A DNA stretch of 64,000 nucleotides from JBMYRH01 sp049602155 (GTDB taxonomy: Bacteria; Myxococcota_A; UBA9042; PHBI01; JBMYRH01), in assembly GCA_049602155.1 (NCBI GenBank), contig JBMYRH010000011.1, positions 62,001-126,000 on the forward strand, written 5' to 3'. Made by a program: the position numbers and the translations under genes. Shown here one piece after another: positions 25,411 to 36,500 of this stretch. The notes under the pieces are model-generated. The model was given only the letters and a program-made list of their open reading frames with translations, searched no databases and had not been told where the DNA came from. Position 1 is the first letter of the stretch. Every line of letters starts with the position of its first letter.

Positions 25411-26901
25411 CTAAGCGAGCTCAGAGGAAATGAAGCGGCGATAGTTGCGCACATCGAAGGGCTTCTGCAGGTAGGGGCGCCCCGAGGACATCAAAAACTC
25501 GGCGGCCTGTCTGCTCACCGTGTCTGCGGTCGTGAAGACGAAGCGCGCGGCGACCTCCGGGCGATGCTCAGAGGCCCATCCGTAGAGGCCTAGGCCGTCG
25601 AGGGCGCCCGGCATTCGGAGATCCGTCACGACCAAGTCAAAAGTCTCGTCGATAAGGAGCGCTTGCGCGGCGTCAGCGCTCGACACCGTCGTGACGTCAC
25701 ACAGGTCTTCGAGGGCACGCTCGCTCAGCTCAAGGATGAAGAGCTCGTCGTCGACTACTAAGACCTTGGGCTGCGTATCACCGTCGTTCGCCGGGACACT
25801 CATCACGTCTGCCGCGGTCGCGGGAGCGTAGCTCTTGCGGTTCTGAGCCACCGCATCGGCGCTCGCGCGAGGCAAAGCGACGAGCACCCTCGCGCCGGTG
25901 TCGGTGTTGACGACCTCAACATGACCGCCCATGGCTCGGACGAGCCCGGCGGCCAAGGCGTGTGTCATCACGGCTTGCGGCAAAGTCGGGCTGAAGCTCG
26001 CAGGATCGAAGTGAACGATGGCCTCAGGGTACTGATGTCCCCGAGTCTCGAGCCCCAGCACCAAACTGTCAGTGCCGGCGTCGATGATGACGTCGATGGT
26101 GCCGCCGCCGTGCGCCAAAGCGAGGGCTGAGGCGTTGGTCATCAGGTGACTCATCGCCCGCCTTAGCTTCGGGGGGCTCGCCCACACGAAGAGCTCCTCC
26201 TCAAGGTCGGTGCGCATCACAGAGACGTTATTCGCGATGAGGTAGGCCTCGCGGCTGGAGACCGCGTCATGCAGGACGGAGCCGATACCGACGGCTGCGG
26301 GGGCGTCATCGCCCAGCTCGGTCAAGCTCAGCAAGTGTGTGACCAACTGCGTCGCGGCGCGGCTCGCGTTGTAGAGGCTGCTCATCGGCCCCTTGAGCGT
26401 CTCGGGCAGCGTGGAGTCGTCAAGGACGAGCCCTGCATAGCCAAGCACGGCTTGAAGCGACGTATTAAGTGAGTGGGCGACGCCGGCGGTCAGGTATTGT
26501 GTGACTTGGCCGGCCTCAAGGAGCTGCTTCGGCTCCGTGCCCTGCAGGTCCCGTCGATCTTGCACGATGAGCATGTACCCGTCGTACTCACCATCGGCAC
26601 CGGTGCGTGGGGAGAGCCATGCCCGCACCGCGACTCGCTCTCCTCGATCGTCGAGCAGCGCGAGGTCCATCTCGTCACTAACGCCGAGCGCCAGCGTCGC
26701 AGTGATCGCTTGAAAGTCCTCTCGGTTCTCAGCGGCGATCCGATCGAGCGCCGGGGTACCGTCGCTGATCTCACCACCCAAGAGCTGGGTCAGGGTCGCG
26801 TTCGTGAACACCGTATTTCCGTCCTCATCCAACAGCCAAAAGCCATGAAATGGGACATCGAGGAGAGCGTGGTTCTGTGCGGTTGGGCCTGTGTCGGCCA
26901 T
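25411..26901 (-). CDS. Degenerate hybrid histidine kinase with C-terminal receiver domain
   Basis: A 496-residue cytosolic signalling protein. Residues about 10-130 form a PAS-like domain (FHGFWLLDEDGNTVFTNATL). The HisKA segment AGVAHSLNTSLQAVLGYAG near residue 141 keeps the phospho-acceptor histidine, but the acidic residue that normally follows it is serine. The N-box is recognisable (MSHLMTNASALA), but the ATP-lid glycine motifs are missing: the expected DxGxG reads ETRGHQ, and there is no second GxG motif before AMGGHVEVVNT. The receiver domain from about residue 377 is intact (KVLVVDDE, acceptor aspartate in VVTDLRMP, lysine in YLQKPF). It may take phosphate from another kinase. The ATG at 26901 has AGGA upstream; a longer start at 26976 lacks a ribosome site. 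Divergent from the aldehyde dehydrogenase gene. Confidence 0.8.
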   Translation of the reverse strand: MADTGPTAQNHALLDVPFHGFWLLDEDGNTVFTNATLTQLLGGEISDGTPALDRIAAENREDFQAITATLALGVSDEMDLALLDDRGERVAVRAWLSPRTGADGEYDGYMLIVQDRRDLQGTEPKQLLEAGQVTQYLTAGVAHSLNTSLQAVLGYAGLVLDDSTLPETLKGPMSSLYNASRAATQLVTHLLSLTELGDDAPAAVGIGSVLHDAVSSREAYLIANNVSVMRTDLEEELFVWASPPKLRRAMSHLMTNASALALAHGGGTIDVIIDAGTDSLVLGLETRGHQYPEAIVHFDPASFSPTLPQAVMTHALAAGLVRAMGGHVEVVNTDTGARVLVALPRASADAVAQNRKSYAPATAADVMSVPANDGDTQPKVLVVDDELFILELSERALEDLCDVTTVSSADAAQALLIDETFDLVVTDLRMPGALDGLGLYGWASEHRPEVAARFVFTTADTVSRQAAEFLMSSGRPYLQKPFDVRNYRRFISSELA

Positions 26902-26990
26902 AGCAAATCCTGGGATTTTGAGCGGGTGGCCCAGCATGACCTCCCTGAGCCTCGCTAGCAAGATCGCAATCTGCATGGCATAGACGGCTC

Positions 26991-28499
26991 ATGAACAACA
27001 CGACTCACACAGCGTTTGAAGTCCGCGGCAACTACATTCAGGGCGCCTTTCGAGTCCCGGCTCATCCGGGCGGGGTGATCCGAGACGTGAACCCTGGCGA
27101 TCCCTCAGACGTCGTTGGGGAGTTCCCGTGGGAGGTCAGCGCGATCGACGAGGCGATCGCCTCGGCGAAGGGGGCCTTCTCGGGCTGGCGCGACACCCCA
27201 CAAGCAGAGCGCAGCGCCCTCTTGCGCCGCTATGCTGAGGCGCTCGGGCGGCGAAAAGAGCACATGGCCGAGGCGATCAGCCGTGAGATGGGCAAGGCCC
27301 TCTGGGAGGCTCGCGGTGAGGCCGGCGCGATGGTGGCTAAGGTCGGCATCACGCTCGAGGACGGGCTGCGCCTCGTCGCTGACCATCAGCCTGACGGTGT
27401 TCAAGGTCGCGTCCGTTACCTCCCCCGTGGCGTGATGGCGGTCATCGGCCCCTTCAATTTCCCTGGCCACCTCCCCAATGGTCACATCGTGCCCGCCTTG
27501 GCGACGGGCAACACCGTGGTCTTCAAACCAGCGAGTCACACGCCGATGGTCGGCCAGATCATGGCGGAGTGCTTCGACGAAGCTGGGTTCCCCCCGGGCG
27601 TCTTCAACCTGGTGCAGGTGCCGGGACGCCACTGCGACGCGCTCGTCGCCCACGGCGACGTCGACGGGGTGCTCTTCACCGGATCCACCGGGGTCGGCAT
27701 GCACATCGAGGCGCTCACCCTGGAGCAGCATTGGAAGCTCACGGCGCTCGAGATGGGTGGGAAGAACGCCGCCATCGTCCTCGACGATGCGCCCTTTGAC
27801 TTGGCGCTCTACGAGGTCCTGACGGGCGCATTCCTGACGACCGGTCAGCGATGTACGGCGACCAGTCGCATCATCTGTCAGCGCGGCATCGCGGACCGCT
27901 TCGCTGCCAAGCTCGCGGAGGCGACCAAGGCGCTGAAGGTCGGCGTTCAATCCGATCCCAACATCTTCATGGGCCCGCTCATCGACCGCCGCGCAGCCGA
28001 GACCTTCGACGCCTGGCAGAAGACCGCTGAGGCCGAGGGCGCAGAGACGCTGGCCGCGGGCGGCTTAGTAGAGGCTCCGCCTATCGCAGGTGGCGCCTAC
28101 GTCCGACCGAGCCTGCACCGTGTCCACACGCTGGATGACACGAGCACCTATCAACGTGAGGAGCTCTTCGCACCGGACGCGGCGATCTACACAGTCGACA
28201 CGCTCGAAGAGGCGATGGCGCTAGCCGACGACACGGAGTACGGGCTCGCGGCGTCGATCTTCACCTCTCAAGAGGCGGCTTACCTCGAGGTCGTTCGTCA
28301 CGTGCGAGCAGGCGTCATCAACTGGAACAGGAGCACCGTCGGAGCAAGCAGCAAGCTGCCCTTCGGTGGCCTGAAGGCGAGCGGCAACGGGCACCCTGCG
28401 GCGCTCTTCTCGACGCTCTACTGCACCTACCCGGTCGCCTCGCTCGAGAACGACAAACCCTTCGATCCAGACGGTCTGCTGCCCGGCATCACACTCTAA
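26991..28499 (+). CDS. astD: Succinylglutamate-semialdehyde dehydrogenase-like aldehyde dehydrogenase
   Basis: This 502-residue NAD(P)-dependent aldehyde dehydrogenase resembles AstD, which oxidises N-succinylglutamate semialdehyde in arginine catabolism. Motifs are MAVIGPFNFPGHLPNGHIVP, which is characteristic of the AstD branch, GNTVVFKPASHTP, FTGSTGVG for cofactor binding, LEMGGKNAA with catalytic Glu254, and TTGQRCTATSR with the nucleophile Cys288. The C-terminus has KLPFGGLKASGNGHP. No other arginine succinyltransferase pathway gene is in the window, so a related semialdehyde could be the substrate. The start ATG at 26991 is divergent from the kinase gene; no strong ribosome site is seen. 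Confidence 0.85.
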   Translation: MNNTTHTAFEVRGNYIQGAFRVPAHPGGVIRDVNPGDPSDVVGEFPWEVSAIDEAIASAKGAFSGWRDTPQAERSALLRRYAEALGRRKEHMAEAISREMGKALWEARGEAGAMVAKVGITLEDGLRLVADHQPDGVQGRVRYLPRGVMAVIGPFNFPGHLPNGHIVPALATGNTVVFKPASHTPMVGQIMAECFDEAGFPPGVFNLVQVPGRHCDALVAHGDVDGVLFTGSTGVGMHIEALTLEQHWKLTALEMGGKNAAIVLDDAPFDLALYEVLTGAFLTTGQRCTATSRIICQRGIADRFAAKLAEATKALKVGVQSDPNIFMGPLIDRRAAETFDAWQKTAEAEGAETLAAGGLVEAPPIAGGAYVRPSLHRVHTLDDTSTYQREELFAPDAAIYTVDTLEEAMALADDTEYGLAASIFTSQEAAYLEVVRHVRAGVINWNRSTVGASSKLPFGGLKASGNGHPAALFSTLYCTYPVASLENDKPFDPDGLLPGITL

Positions 28500-28506
28500 G
28501 CGCGCC

Positions 28507-30528
28507 CTAGCGCGCCGAGCAGATGATCTCCACCGGGGGCCCTAACGCACTCATGGCGAGGCGATGCCGCGCCATCAAGCGATAACGGTACCGACGCGCG
28601 TGCACCACGGCCTGATCCACCCACTTGGTGGCGGTGGCATGGCCACGGGGCACGAAAGCATCCGTGCCAAAGCCGCGCTGCACCTCATAGCTGCTCGCGC
28701 CCTGGCTCTGTGTCCAACGGAGCTCAACGCCTCCCTTCACGCAGCGAGCGCTCAGGCCCGTGGGCGCGCTGAGGGAGCGCGCTGGGCTTCGAAGTGCGAC
28801 CACATTGCTGAGGATAGGCGCCCCTGAGGCACCGCCAAGGCTTTGGATACGGTAATGGACCGACGCCTCCGCCGGTCTGGAGGTGGCGTCGATGGCCTCT
28901 CGAGCCGACGCGGCGAGCATAGGACCAGGGAGGTTGCTCCACCGACCACCGCCGACCTGCACCTGAACCTTGAAGCCAGTCGCCACCTCTGAGTCCGCCG
29001 CCTGCCAATTCAGATGAACGCCGCGGTTCGAGCGCGTCACCGCCCCTAAGCTGACCGCTGGAGCCCGCCGCTGATCCGGCAGCGAAGCCCACGCGCTCGG
29101 AGCGCTCCGCGCACTGGCCCCGTCGACCGCCAAGACGCGATACGCCAACGGAGGCCCGTCAAGTGGGGGGCTCGTGTCCACGTAGAGCTTGTCGCGGACG
29201 CCCAGAGTCGCCGGGCTGATGCGCGTAGGCGCAGTGAACGCCCCCGCGGTCGTCCGCTCGACCACGTAGGTGATCGCGTCCGTGCCAGGTGTGGTCTTCC
29301 AGGAGATCTCGACCTGGTTCTCTTTGTTCAGCTTCACCCGGACGCCCCCGGGGGTCTTCAGGCGCACAGCGCGATCGACGTGCACCCCGACCGCCACACT
29401 GAGCGGCCCACGGTTGCCTGACGTGTCCACGCTGCGCAGGGCGTACTCGTGATGCCCAAGCCCTGGTCGACGGATGCGATACGTGCCGACTTTGGGGCCG
29501 ACGCGACCGAGCACCTTCACGACCTCTCGAGGGCCGCCCTCTGCGCGGGGGCGGCGCACTTTCAGGATCTCGATCTCTTTGAGGTCGGCGGGGAGCCCCG
29601 CGACGAGCCACGTCAAGGTCAGCTCATTACCTAGGCCACTAAGCTCCACGTCCAGCGGCGGGAGTGGCGGACGTTGGTCCCCCACCCGAAGTGTGCTGGA
29701 GGAGGCCTTGCTGCTCGCGCGGCCAGTCAAGTCGACGGCGACGACCGCATATTGATAGCTGCGCCCCGCGAGGACCTCTGTGTCGACATACGTCGCGAGC
29801 GACGAGGGCGCAGGCTGAATCGGCGCGGTCAAGCCAGGATTGAGGGCCACCCATGGCCCACCATCGTCACGCCGATACACGGTGTAGCGGAGGACAGCTT
29901 CACTCTGCTCTTTCGCGAGATCTCGACTCCACGAGACCTCAAGGCGATCTGGCGCGGGTTGGGTGACCTTGATGCCCTTCGGGCTCGAGACCCCTGAGGT
30001 CCCCGCGAGCGCGCGGGCTTCACCGAGCACGTGCTCAGCGTCGCCGGCGGCGCGGTCGATGGCGATCACACGGTACGTGTAGGTCTTCCCCGGCTGGAGA
30101 TCTTGGTCGACACGCCGCCAACCCAAGACATCCGCGACCGGCGGGTAGAGCACCGCAAAGCGCAGCAGCAGCGCTCGGGATACCGGCGAGGACAAGGCCT
30201 CATTGAAGGTGTTCTCGTTGACCCGCTTGGCAGTCGACCCGGAAGCGACGGTGCCGAGGAAGGTCTCCGCGAAGGAGCCCAAGCGGTCCCTGAGGGTCGC
30301 GACATTGAGCGTGATCTGTAGCGGCATGTGGGTGATGGGCAGGGTGGTCCCTGTGCTGTCAATGCGCTCGACCCGGTACGCCCATCGTTCGCCACGCTCT
30401 GCCGGAGCGGGCGGGAACCAGCGCACCTCTATGCCTTCCCCGTTGTGTTTGGCGACGACCACGCGGGGCTCGGCCTGAGCGCTCAGGATCGTCGCTGCTA
30501 CGAGCGTGGTTGTGAGGAGTGACATCAT
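28507..30528 (-). CDS. Secreted protein with multiple fibronectin type III-like domains
   Basis: This 673-residue exported protein has a signal peptide (MMSLLTTTLVAATILSAQA, cleaved before EPRV). The mature part is a chain of about six fibronectin-III-like beta sandwiches, recognised by recurring pieces such as IEVRWFPPAPAERGERWAYRVERID, TYTYRVIAIDRAAGD, LEVSWSRD, SYQYAVVAVDLTGRASS, HEYALRSVDTSGN, VEISWKTTPGTDAITYVVERT and VELRWTQSQGASSYEVQRG. The domains carry no catalytic motif. The preferred ATG at 30528 overlaps the stop of the upstream giant gene as ATGA, so it is the third, translationally coupled gene of an operon. An upstream in-frame GTG at 30537 is also possible. The likely role is structural or adhesive on the cell surface or in the periplasm, with the giant protein as partner (inference). 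Confidence 0.75.
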   Translation of the reverse strand: MMSLLTTTLVAATILSAQAEPRVVVAKHNGEGIEVRWFPPAPAERGERWAYRVERIDSTGTTLPITHMPLQITLNVATLRDRLGSFAETFLGTVASGSTAKRVNENTFNEALSSPVSRALLLRFAVLYPPVADVLGWRRVDQDLQPGKTYTYRVIAIDRAAGDAEHVLGEARALAGTSGVSSPKGIKVTQPAPDRLEVSWSRDLAKEQSEAVLRYTVYRRDDGGPWVALNPGLTAPIQPAPSSLATYVDTEVLAGRSYQYAVVAVDLTGRASSKASSSTLRVGDQRPPLPPLDVELSGLGNELTLTWLVAGLPADLKEIEILKVRRPRAEGGPREVVKVLGRVGPKVGTYRIRRPGLGHHEYALRSVDTSGNRGPLSVAVGVHVDRAVRLKTPGGVRVKLNKENQVEISWKTTPGTDAITYVVERTTAGAFTAPTRISPATLGVRDKLYVDTSPPLDGPPLAYRVLAVDGASARSAPSAWASLPDQRRAPAVSLGAVTRSNRGVHLNWQAADSEVATGFKVQVQVGGGRWSNLPGPMLAASAREAIDATSRPAEASVHYRIQSLGGASGAPILSNVVALRSPARSLSAPTGLSARCVKGGVELRWTQSQGASSYEVQRGFGTDAFVPRGHATATKWVDQAVVHARRYRYRLMARHRLAMSALGPPVEIICSAR

Positions 30529-33500
30529 CGTGCACACGTCCGGTCGCAGTCGCCGAGTTCAAGCCACCCCTCGTCCATCGTGAAGGCGAACCCGAGGTGC
30601 TCTGTCGACATGGTCATCGCCGCCTTGAGGCACAGCTTCGGGAAGCACGCTAGGCCCGTCCCCGTCGCTGTGGTCGACGCGATCACAGAGTTGGTAGAGC
30701 CAAGGTGCAGCGGACCGGAGACCACACCGGACCAGCGCGTCTCGGTGGGAGCCAAAGTGAAGCTCCCTCGGCCCTTCTCCACGGCGAAGTTAATCGGTAG
30801 CTCAGCGCGGGTGACCAGGTCCACTTGGAAGATCCCCAAGGAGTCATCAAGCGGCCACTCCCAGTTACCACGGCTGCTCATCGCACCGCTCAGCACTGCC
30901 TCTGCCGTGCTGCTGCTCGCGTCGACCGCGACGCGGACATCGCCGGCGACGTGAATCGATGCCTCCTGCATGAGGCCCTCAAAGCGGCCCGTCGCCAAGT
31001 GGACATGCCCCGCCTTCGCCTTGAAATCAACGGGGGTCACCACATGAAGCAGTTCGCCGCCCGGTGTATCGATGTCGAGCTGAAGCGCGACCCGTCCTGC
31101 CATCGCGCCAGAGGCGCTCACGCGCGCCGACCCGCGACCTGTGACGACACCGGGCCGGTCAAAGTACGTCCACGCCCCCTCCACAGAGGCAACGGGGTCA
31201 CGACCATGGGCGTACGCGACGTCGACCGTCGCCGCCAGCGTCGCCCCATCGCCACGATCCGAGAGGAGCAAGGTGCCCTCCGTCACGAGCGGAGACGCCT
31301 GTCGATAGGCCGCATAACCGATGAAGTCTGCGTCGGATGCACTGTGATGCCACCCGACACCCAGGGCGCCGTCGACCGCCACGTAGGGGGTGTCAAAGAA
31401 GGCGACCGCTGCGTCGCCCTGAGCCTTTGGCGCCGAGACGCGGCCAACGCCGCTGAGGCTCAAATGGGCCGCATCGCCCTCTCCCCGCTGCATCGTGACG
31501 GTCATCTCGGGCGTCGCGATCCGATCGAGGCCTTGTCGCGAAGATTCACCGACCTTGAGCGTGCCAACCCAATCGCCCTGAGCGTAGGTCAGGTCACCCT
31601 GCCACGACACCCCAGCGAAGGTGGGCGAAGCTTTGAACGTGGCCGACAGGTCGATCCCTGCGGCGTCAGCCGTCATCGTCACGTGGCCCGGTGCCGCTTG
31701 GCCCGATGCGACCCCAAGGTCTCCCGAGATGCGCAACACAGCGCTCGGGAGGTCCGTGAGCTTGTCGACAGCCGTCGTGTCCAGAGCGCCCCCGGTGACC
31801 GCGAGGGAGAAGCGGTCGGCGAAGGCCTCGGGCGCCTCCAACGAGCCAGACTTCACATGCAATTCAGAGGCCTTCGGATCGTGGTTCAAGCCTGTCATCC
31901 GGACCTCGGAGAGCCCGGGGAACGTGACGTCGAGCTCACCTTGGAGCCGTGACATTCCCGTCGAGTCGGTCTGGCCAATCGCGCCAGGTCGCAGGCGAAG
32001 CGTGGCCCACTCTCCAAGGCGGACCGCACCGTGGCTTGCGAGGTCGAGCTGCCACGCGCCCACGGTGCTCATCAAGCGACCGTGGATCGGGTCCCGAGTG
32101 CCTGGAAGCCGTATGGCTACATCGGCCCGCTGCAGCGTGAGCGCACCGCCTTGTATGTCCAGCGTCGCTCCAAGGAGCGTGGCGTCGTTGAGCCCAGGGA
32201 GCCGCATCCCCAGGCCGTCAATATCCACCCCACCGACAGTCTCACCATCGATGAAGGGCCAGGACCAAACCGTCTCCCCTAAGCGGAGCACGGGGGTTGG
32301 CACGACGCCCTCTCCCGCGGCGCCGACGCCACGGAGGCGGGACAGCGCCAAACGACCACGGTGAAGGTGAAGTCCCCGCCACGTCGCGGGGAGCCCCGGC
32401 GCCGAGCTCCGGTAGCTCATATCAAGCGTGACCCGAGCGCCGCGCTCGATGCGCGCCGAGCCGTCCTTCAACAGAGGAAGCGCGGGGAGGGTGTCCAAGA
32501 TCGTCATCACGGCCCCGTCGCCGGGCGTCCACGTGCCTGCAAAATGGAGTGGCCCCACGAGCGTCGGGGTATCCCCCTCTGTGCTTAACGGCAGGGTCAC
32601 GACGCCACGCCACGTCGCGTCGTGGCCAGCACGCACGGTGAGGTGGTGGACACAGACGGTCCCGCCACCCTTGAGCGTCGTGCACCCCGAATCAGCCTGC
32701 TTGCCGGCGTCGAAGACCACGCGACCGCTCCGAACGATGCCATCAACGTCCAAGATCACGCTGTTGAGGTGCACCCCAGGGAGGGTGATCTCGCCCAAGG
32801 GCTCGTCGCCACGCGCGACCGGGGCGATGAGCGTGGCCACCCCCGAATAGGCACGCCCCGGCAATGCGACACGAGCCAAGTCGAGCCGGAACCGCTCCGA
32901 TGGTGCTGCCGAAGGGGAGTCGGGCCCAACCCAAGCCTGCGTCAACGCGACGTCCTTGGCCCAGGTCTCCTTCACCGGCATGACCCCCGCTAGGTAGCGC
33001 GTGGCGTCGACTTCAATCCTTTCAATTCGTACCCCAGCGGGTTTCCCAGAGCCTGGGAAGCTGCTGCGCGCGACGCCCGCTGCCCCCAGCTCGGCCCTGA
33101 CCAAGCCGAGCCCATCGCTGGTCAAGTCCAGCGACGGCGTCGCCCCTTGCGGCGCTTGCCCCACCGGGGCGACCAGGCCTCCAGGTCCAGTCGCTACCAC
33201 CCGGAGCGTTTCCCCGGAGACGGGGCGATGATCGCGGTCGCTCACGATCGTCCAACTCTGGAGAGTACTCGCGTACTCATCACGGGTCAGCCCTGAGGTG
33301 TCGACGCCGAGATCATCAGCCCCTGACCAGTCATCATTCATGTCGACTGAGGTCGTCTTCAAGACCAACGCCTTGACCCGCTGGGTCAGCTCAGACTCAG
33401 TCGTCTGGCCGCGCTGGGCCATGTCCAAGATAGCGGTCATCCACGCCGGATGAGTGGGCGCGTAGAGCAGTCGAGACGCGAGGTGCTGCGGTGTGATGAT

Positions 33501-36500
33501 GTCGACGCTTGACTGGCAGGCGTCACCCTGGCGCCAGTTCGCGACCACACGGTAGCGGCCTGGTGCCTTCGCCAGCGTAATGGTCTCCTTGATGACCCCC
33601 TTACGCGACACGGTGTTGATGGTCTGTTTGGCCCCATCGAAGCCCCACGCAGTCGTGACCTCAGGGCCAGAGACACGCTCCACTGTGAGCGTCACACGTT
33701 GACCATCAAGGGGCTCCTCAAAGGGGGTGTTACTAGCCAAGGGCACGCCATCTTCTGCGAGCTTAAAGAGCTCGAAGCGGACCTCCACAGGCTGCCCTGG
33801 CAAGGCCGAGATCGGGGTGGTCGAGGCGCGGATCGTGCCCGCCTTGACGATGACCTTCGCGCGCTTCGGTGCGGGCCCCGACTCTTCGGCGAGGTCGCCA
33901 TCGACCAACGAGGTGACAGAGAGGACGACAGGCTTTTCGCATATCGGGCTCCCGGCCTCCATCAACTCGGCCGACGAAGGCGAGACGAAGATCCCCGCGG
34001 CGGTGGTTTGTCCACCGGCGAAATCTCCGGCCCCACCCGTGAACCCATCCGCGTTATCGACGCTCCAGGTGACCGGGTGGAACTCCTCGATGTCCAGCGC
34101 TTTGGCGCGGGGTCCGCGACGACATCCCGGCTCTCGAGCCTCACAGGACGGGGTGACTCGGTCGAGGTCACGGGTCGTGGCGAACACGCCCACGGCCTCT
34201 CCAGCGTAGAGGGCCTTCGGGAGCTGAGGGCCTGCCGTCCATTCGTGGCGTTTACCCGCCGCGAAGGTCGTCAGTGCTTCGCATGTTCCCTTGTTTCGGC
34301 TCGATTGTCGCGCGTCTTGAGTCGGAGCCGCGGGCGCAGAGACGATGGGCTTGAGTCCCTGAGAGAACCCCAGGCGCACGGTCGTCGCGGCTGGCGGATC
34401 GTCTGCTCGGCCCGCAGCGGCCCCCCGATCTGTCGCCTCTAAGGACAAGGTCACAGAGAGCTTCGAGACCAGGCGCTGCGTGATCGCAGCGCGGGTCGCA
34501 AGGAACTGCTCCTCGGTGGCGGACGCGCGGGCACGCGCTTCGGTGAGCGCGCTCCCCATCACGGTGTCGCGGCGGCGCTTCGCTTCTTTGAGGTCACGGT
34601 CAACGCCAGACGCGCTGGCGCTGCGAGCTCGCGCGTTCGCGGCGAGTGCATCCACCACCCGGTCACGTTCATGATGCAGTGTCGCCAAGCGGGTACCCGG
34701 GAGCACCTCGCTGACAGATCGGCGGTCTGTGGCTGCCTTCTCGAGCGCATGGAGTCTGTCACGCGCGGTGGTGACCAAAGGATCGAGCGTCTTGAAGCCG
34801 TCAGGGCTCACGACCAGCTCATGCCCCGAGAAGGCCTCGGTCTTCGCGACCACTGCGACTCGGAAGCGCTCTAAGTCCTCCGGGATCGACAAACGTGCAT
34901 CTCGCAGTACGGCGCTCAGCAAGTAAGCGAACTCGCCGTCCTCCGACACCGTGTCCCCCCCAAGCATGCGCCAGAGCGCCAACGCTGCGCCGCGTGCAGT
35001 CGACCAACGCGACGCGATGGCCTCTCGGGTCGCCACAATCTGAGCGTCATGATCATCGAGCGCGGCGATCGCTGCGGCCCACGCAGCGCGCGACGCGTGG
35101 TAGGCAGCCCGAGCCTCAGTGAGCGCCGTCGTAATGCGCGCCTCTTTCTCTGTCAGCGCCTTCAATTCACTCAGCTGCGCTGCGACGAGCGCCTTGGTGT
35201 CCTCGGCGGCCTGTTCATCTTTGCGGATCGCTGCGCGCGCTGCCTCAATGCCAGCCTCAAGCCCCTCGCGATGACCGCGGTCATCCTCGGAAGCCGAGCG
35301 GACAGCGCGCCCCACTTCCAAAGCCTTGAGGAGCGCGTCAAAGGTCTGCTGGAGCGCAATGGCGCGCCGGCTCTCGAACACCTTGGCGCGGAACTGAAGC
35401 GACGTCGCGACGCTAATCTTCATCTCGACGATCTTGTCGACCATCTCCCCTCGCACGACTTGCTGGCGCTCAAGCTGCTCCGCGTAGGCATCATAGCGAG
35501 GATCAACGGCTTCCCGGGCATCAGAGACCGCCGCGAGCACCCCTGCCCGGCCGGTAAGGAGCGCATCATACTTCGGGACAAGCGCCGCGAAGGCCTCCTC
35601 GGCTTGAAGCGAATCGAGCTGAACCCGCGCCAGGCGAAGCGCCTCCCGGTGGGCCTCTGCGGCCTCAACAGCCCCTTGAACATGAGTTTGGATTTCACTC
35701 GCGAGCTGCCGCCGTCGCTGCTCGAGCTGCCGCTGGGTGACGAGCAGGGACTTAAAGGCGCCGACCCCCGAGGCGATGCCTTCAAGGCGCTCGAGTTGAT
35801 CCGCCTGTGCCGTGGCGAGCTCTTGCTCGAGCTGTGCGAGGGCTGCAGCAGCCTTCCGACGGGTCTCTCGGGCCGCGGCCAATTCGCGCTTCTCAGCCGG
35901 CGCCGAGTTCAGCATGAGAGGCAACGGTGGTGGGGAGTACCAAGCGAGCTGTCCCGTGGCCTTGGTGTTGGCTTTGAGGGCCTCAAGCTGCCCGGCCAAC
36001 ACCTTCTCTGCGTCTTTAATGCGCCCCTCAGCCGTCGCAATCTCACCGACACTCAAGCGTGCCGCTGACGTGGCCGCTTGAGCCTTCTTCCACGCACCGG
36101 TCAGCTCTGCCTCTGCGGTGCGAAGTTCGGCCTCGCTCGCCCGCCTTGCCGTGTGGGCCGCGACCTGCTGATCTTCGACGCGCCTGACGGCATCTCGAAG
36201 CAGCCGGAGACGCTGCTGTGTCGAGGCCACGGCGCTCGCGACCGCAGCGATCTCGGCGTCCGCAGCATCGCGCGCGGCCCGCGCCTCATCGGAGACCATG
36301 GGGCTGTCCATCCGGGCGTCGAGGTGCTCACGCTGGGCCTTCGCCCAGACACCGCGCACCTCTGCGCGCTCTTCATGGAGCGTCCGCAGTTTGGCGCGGA
36401 TCGCCTTCATCTCACGACGCGGGCTCTCTAGACCACCGGCGTTGAGCGCCTCATCCCGTCGCCGATAGAGCTCTCGGAGCTCTGTGATGACCTGAACCTC

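Noticed and set aside
30825..31952. 375-codon plus-strand frame opposite the giant protein gene
   Set aside because: Arg/His-rich shadow of the giant gene, whose own frame is open for 2,375 codons.
35049..36068. 339-codon plus-strand frame opposite the coiled-coil part
   Set aside because: The Leu/Arg/Gly composition arises from the complement of Ala/Glu/Leu-rich coiled-coil codons.
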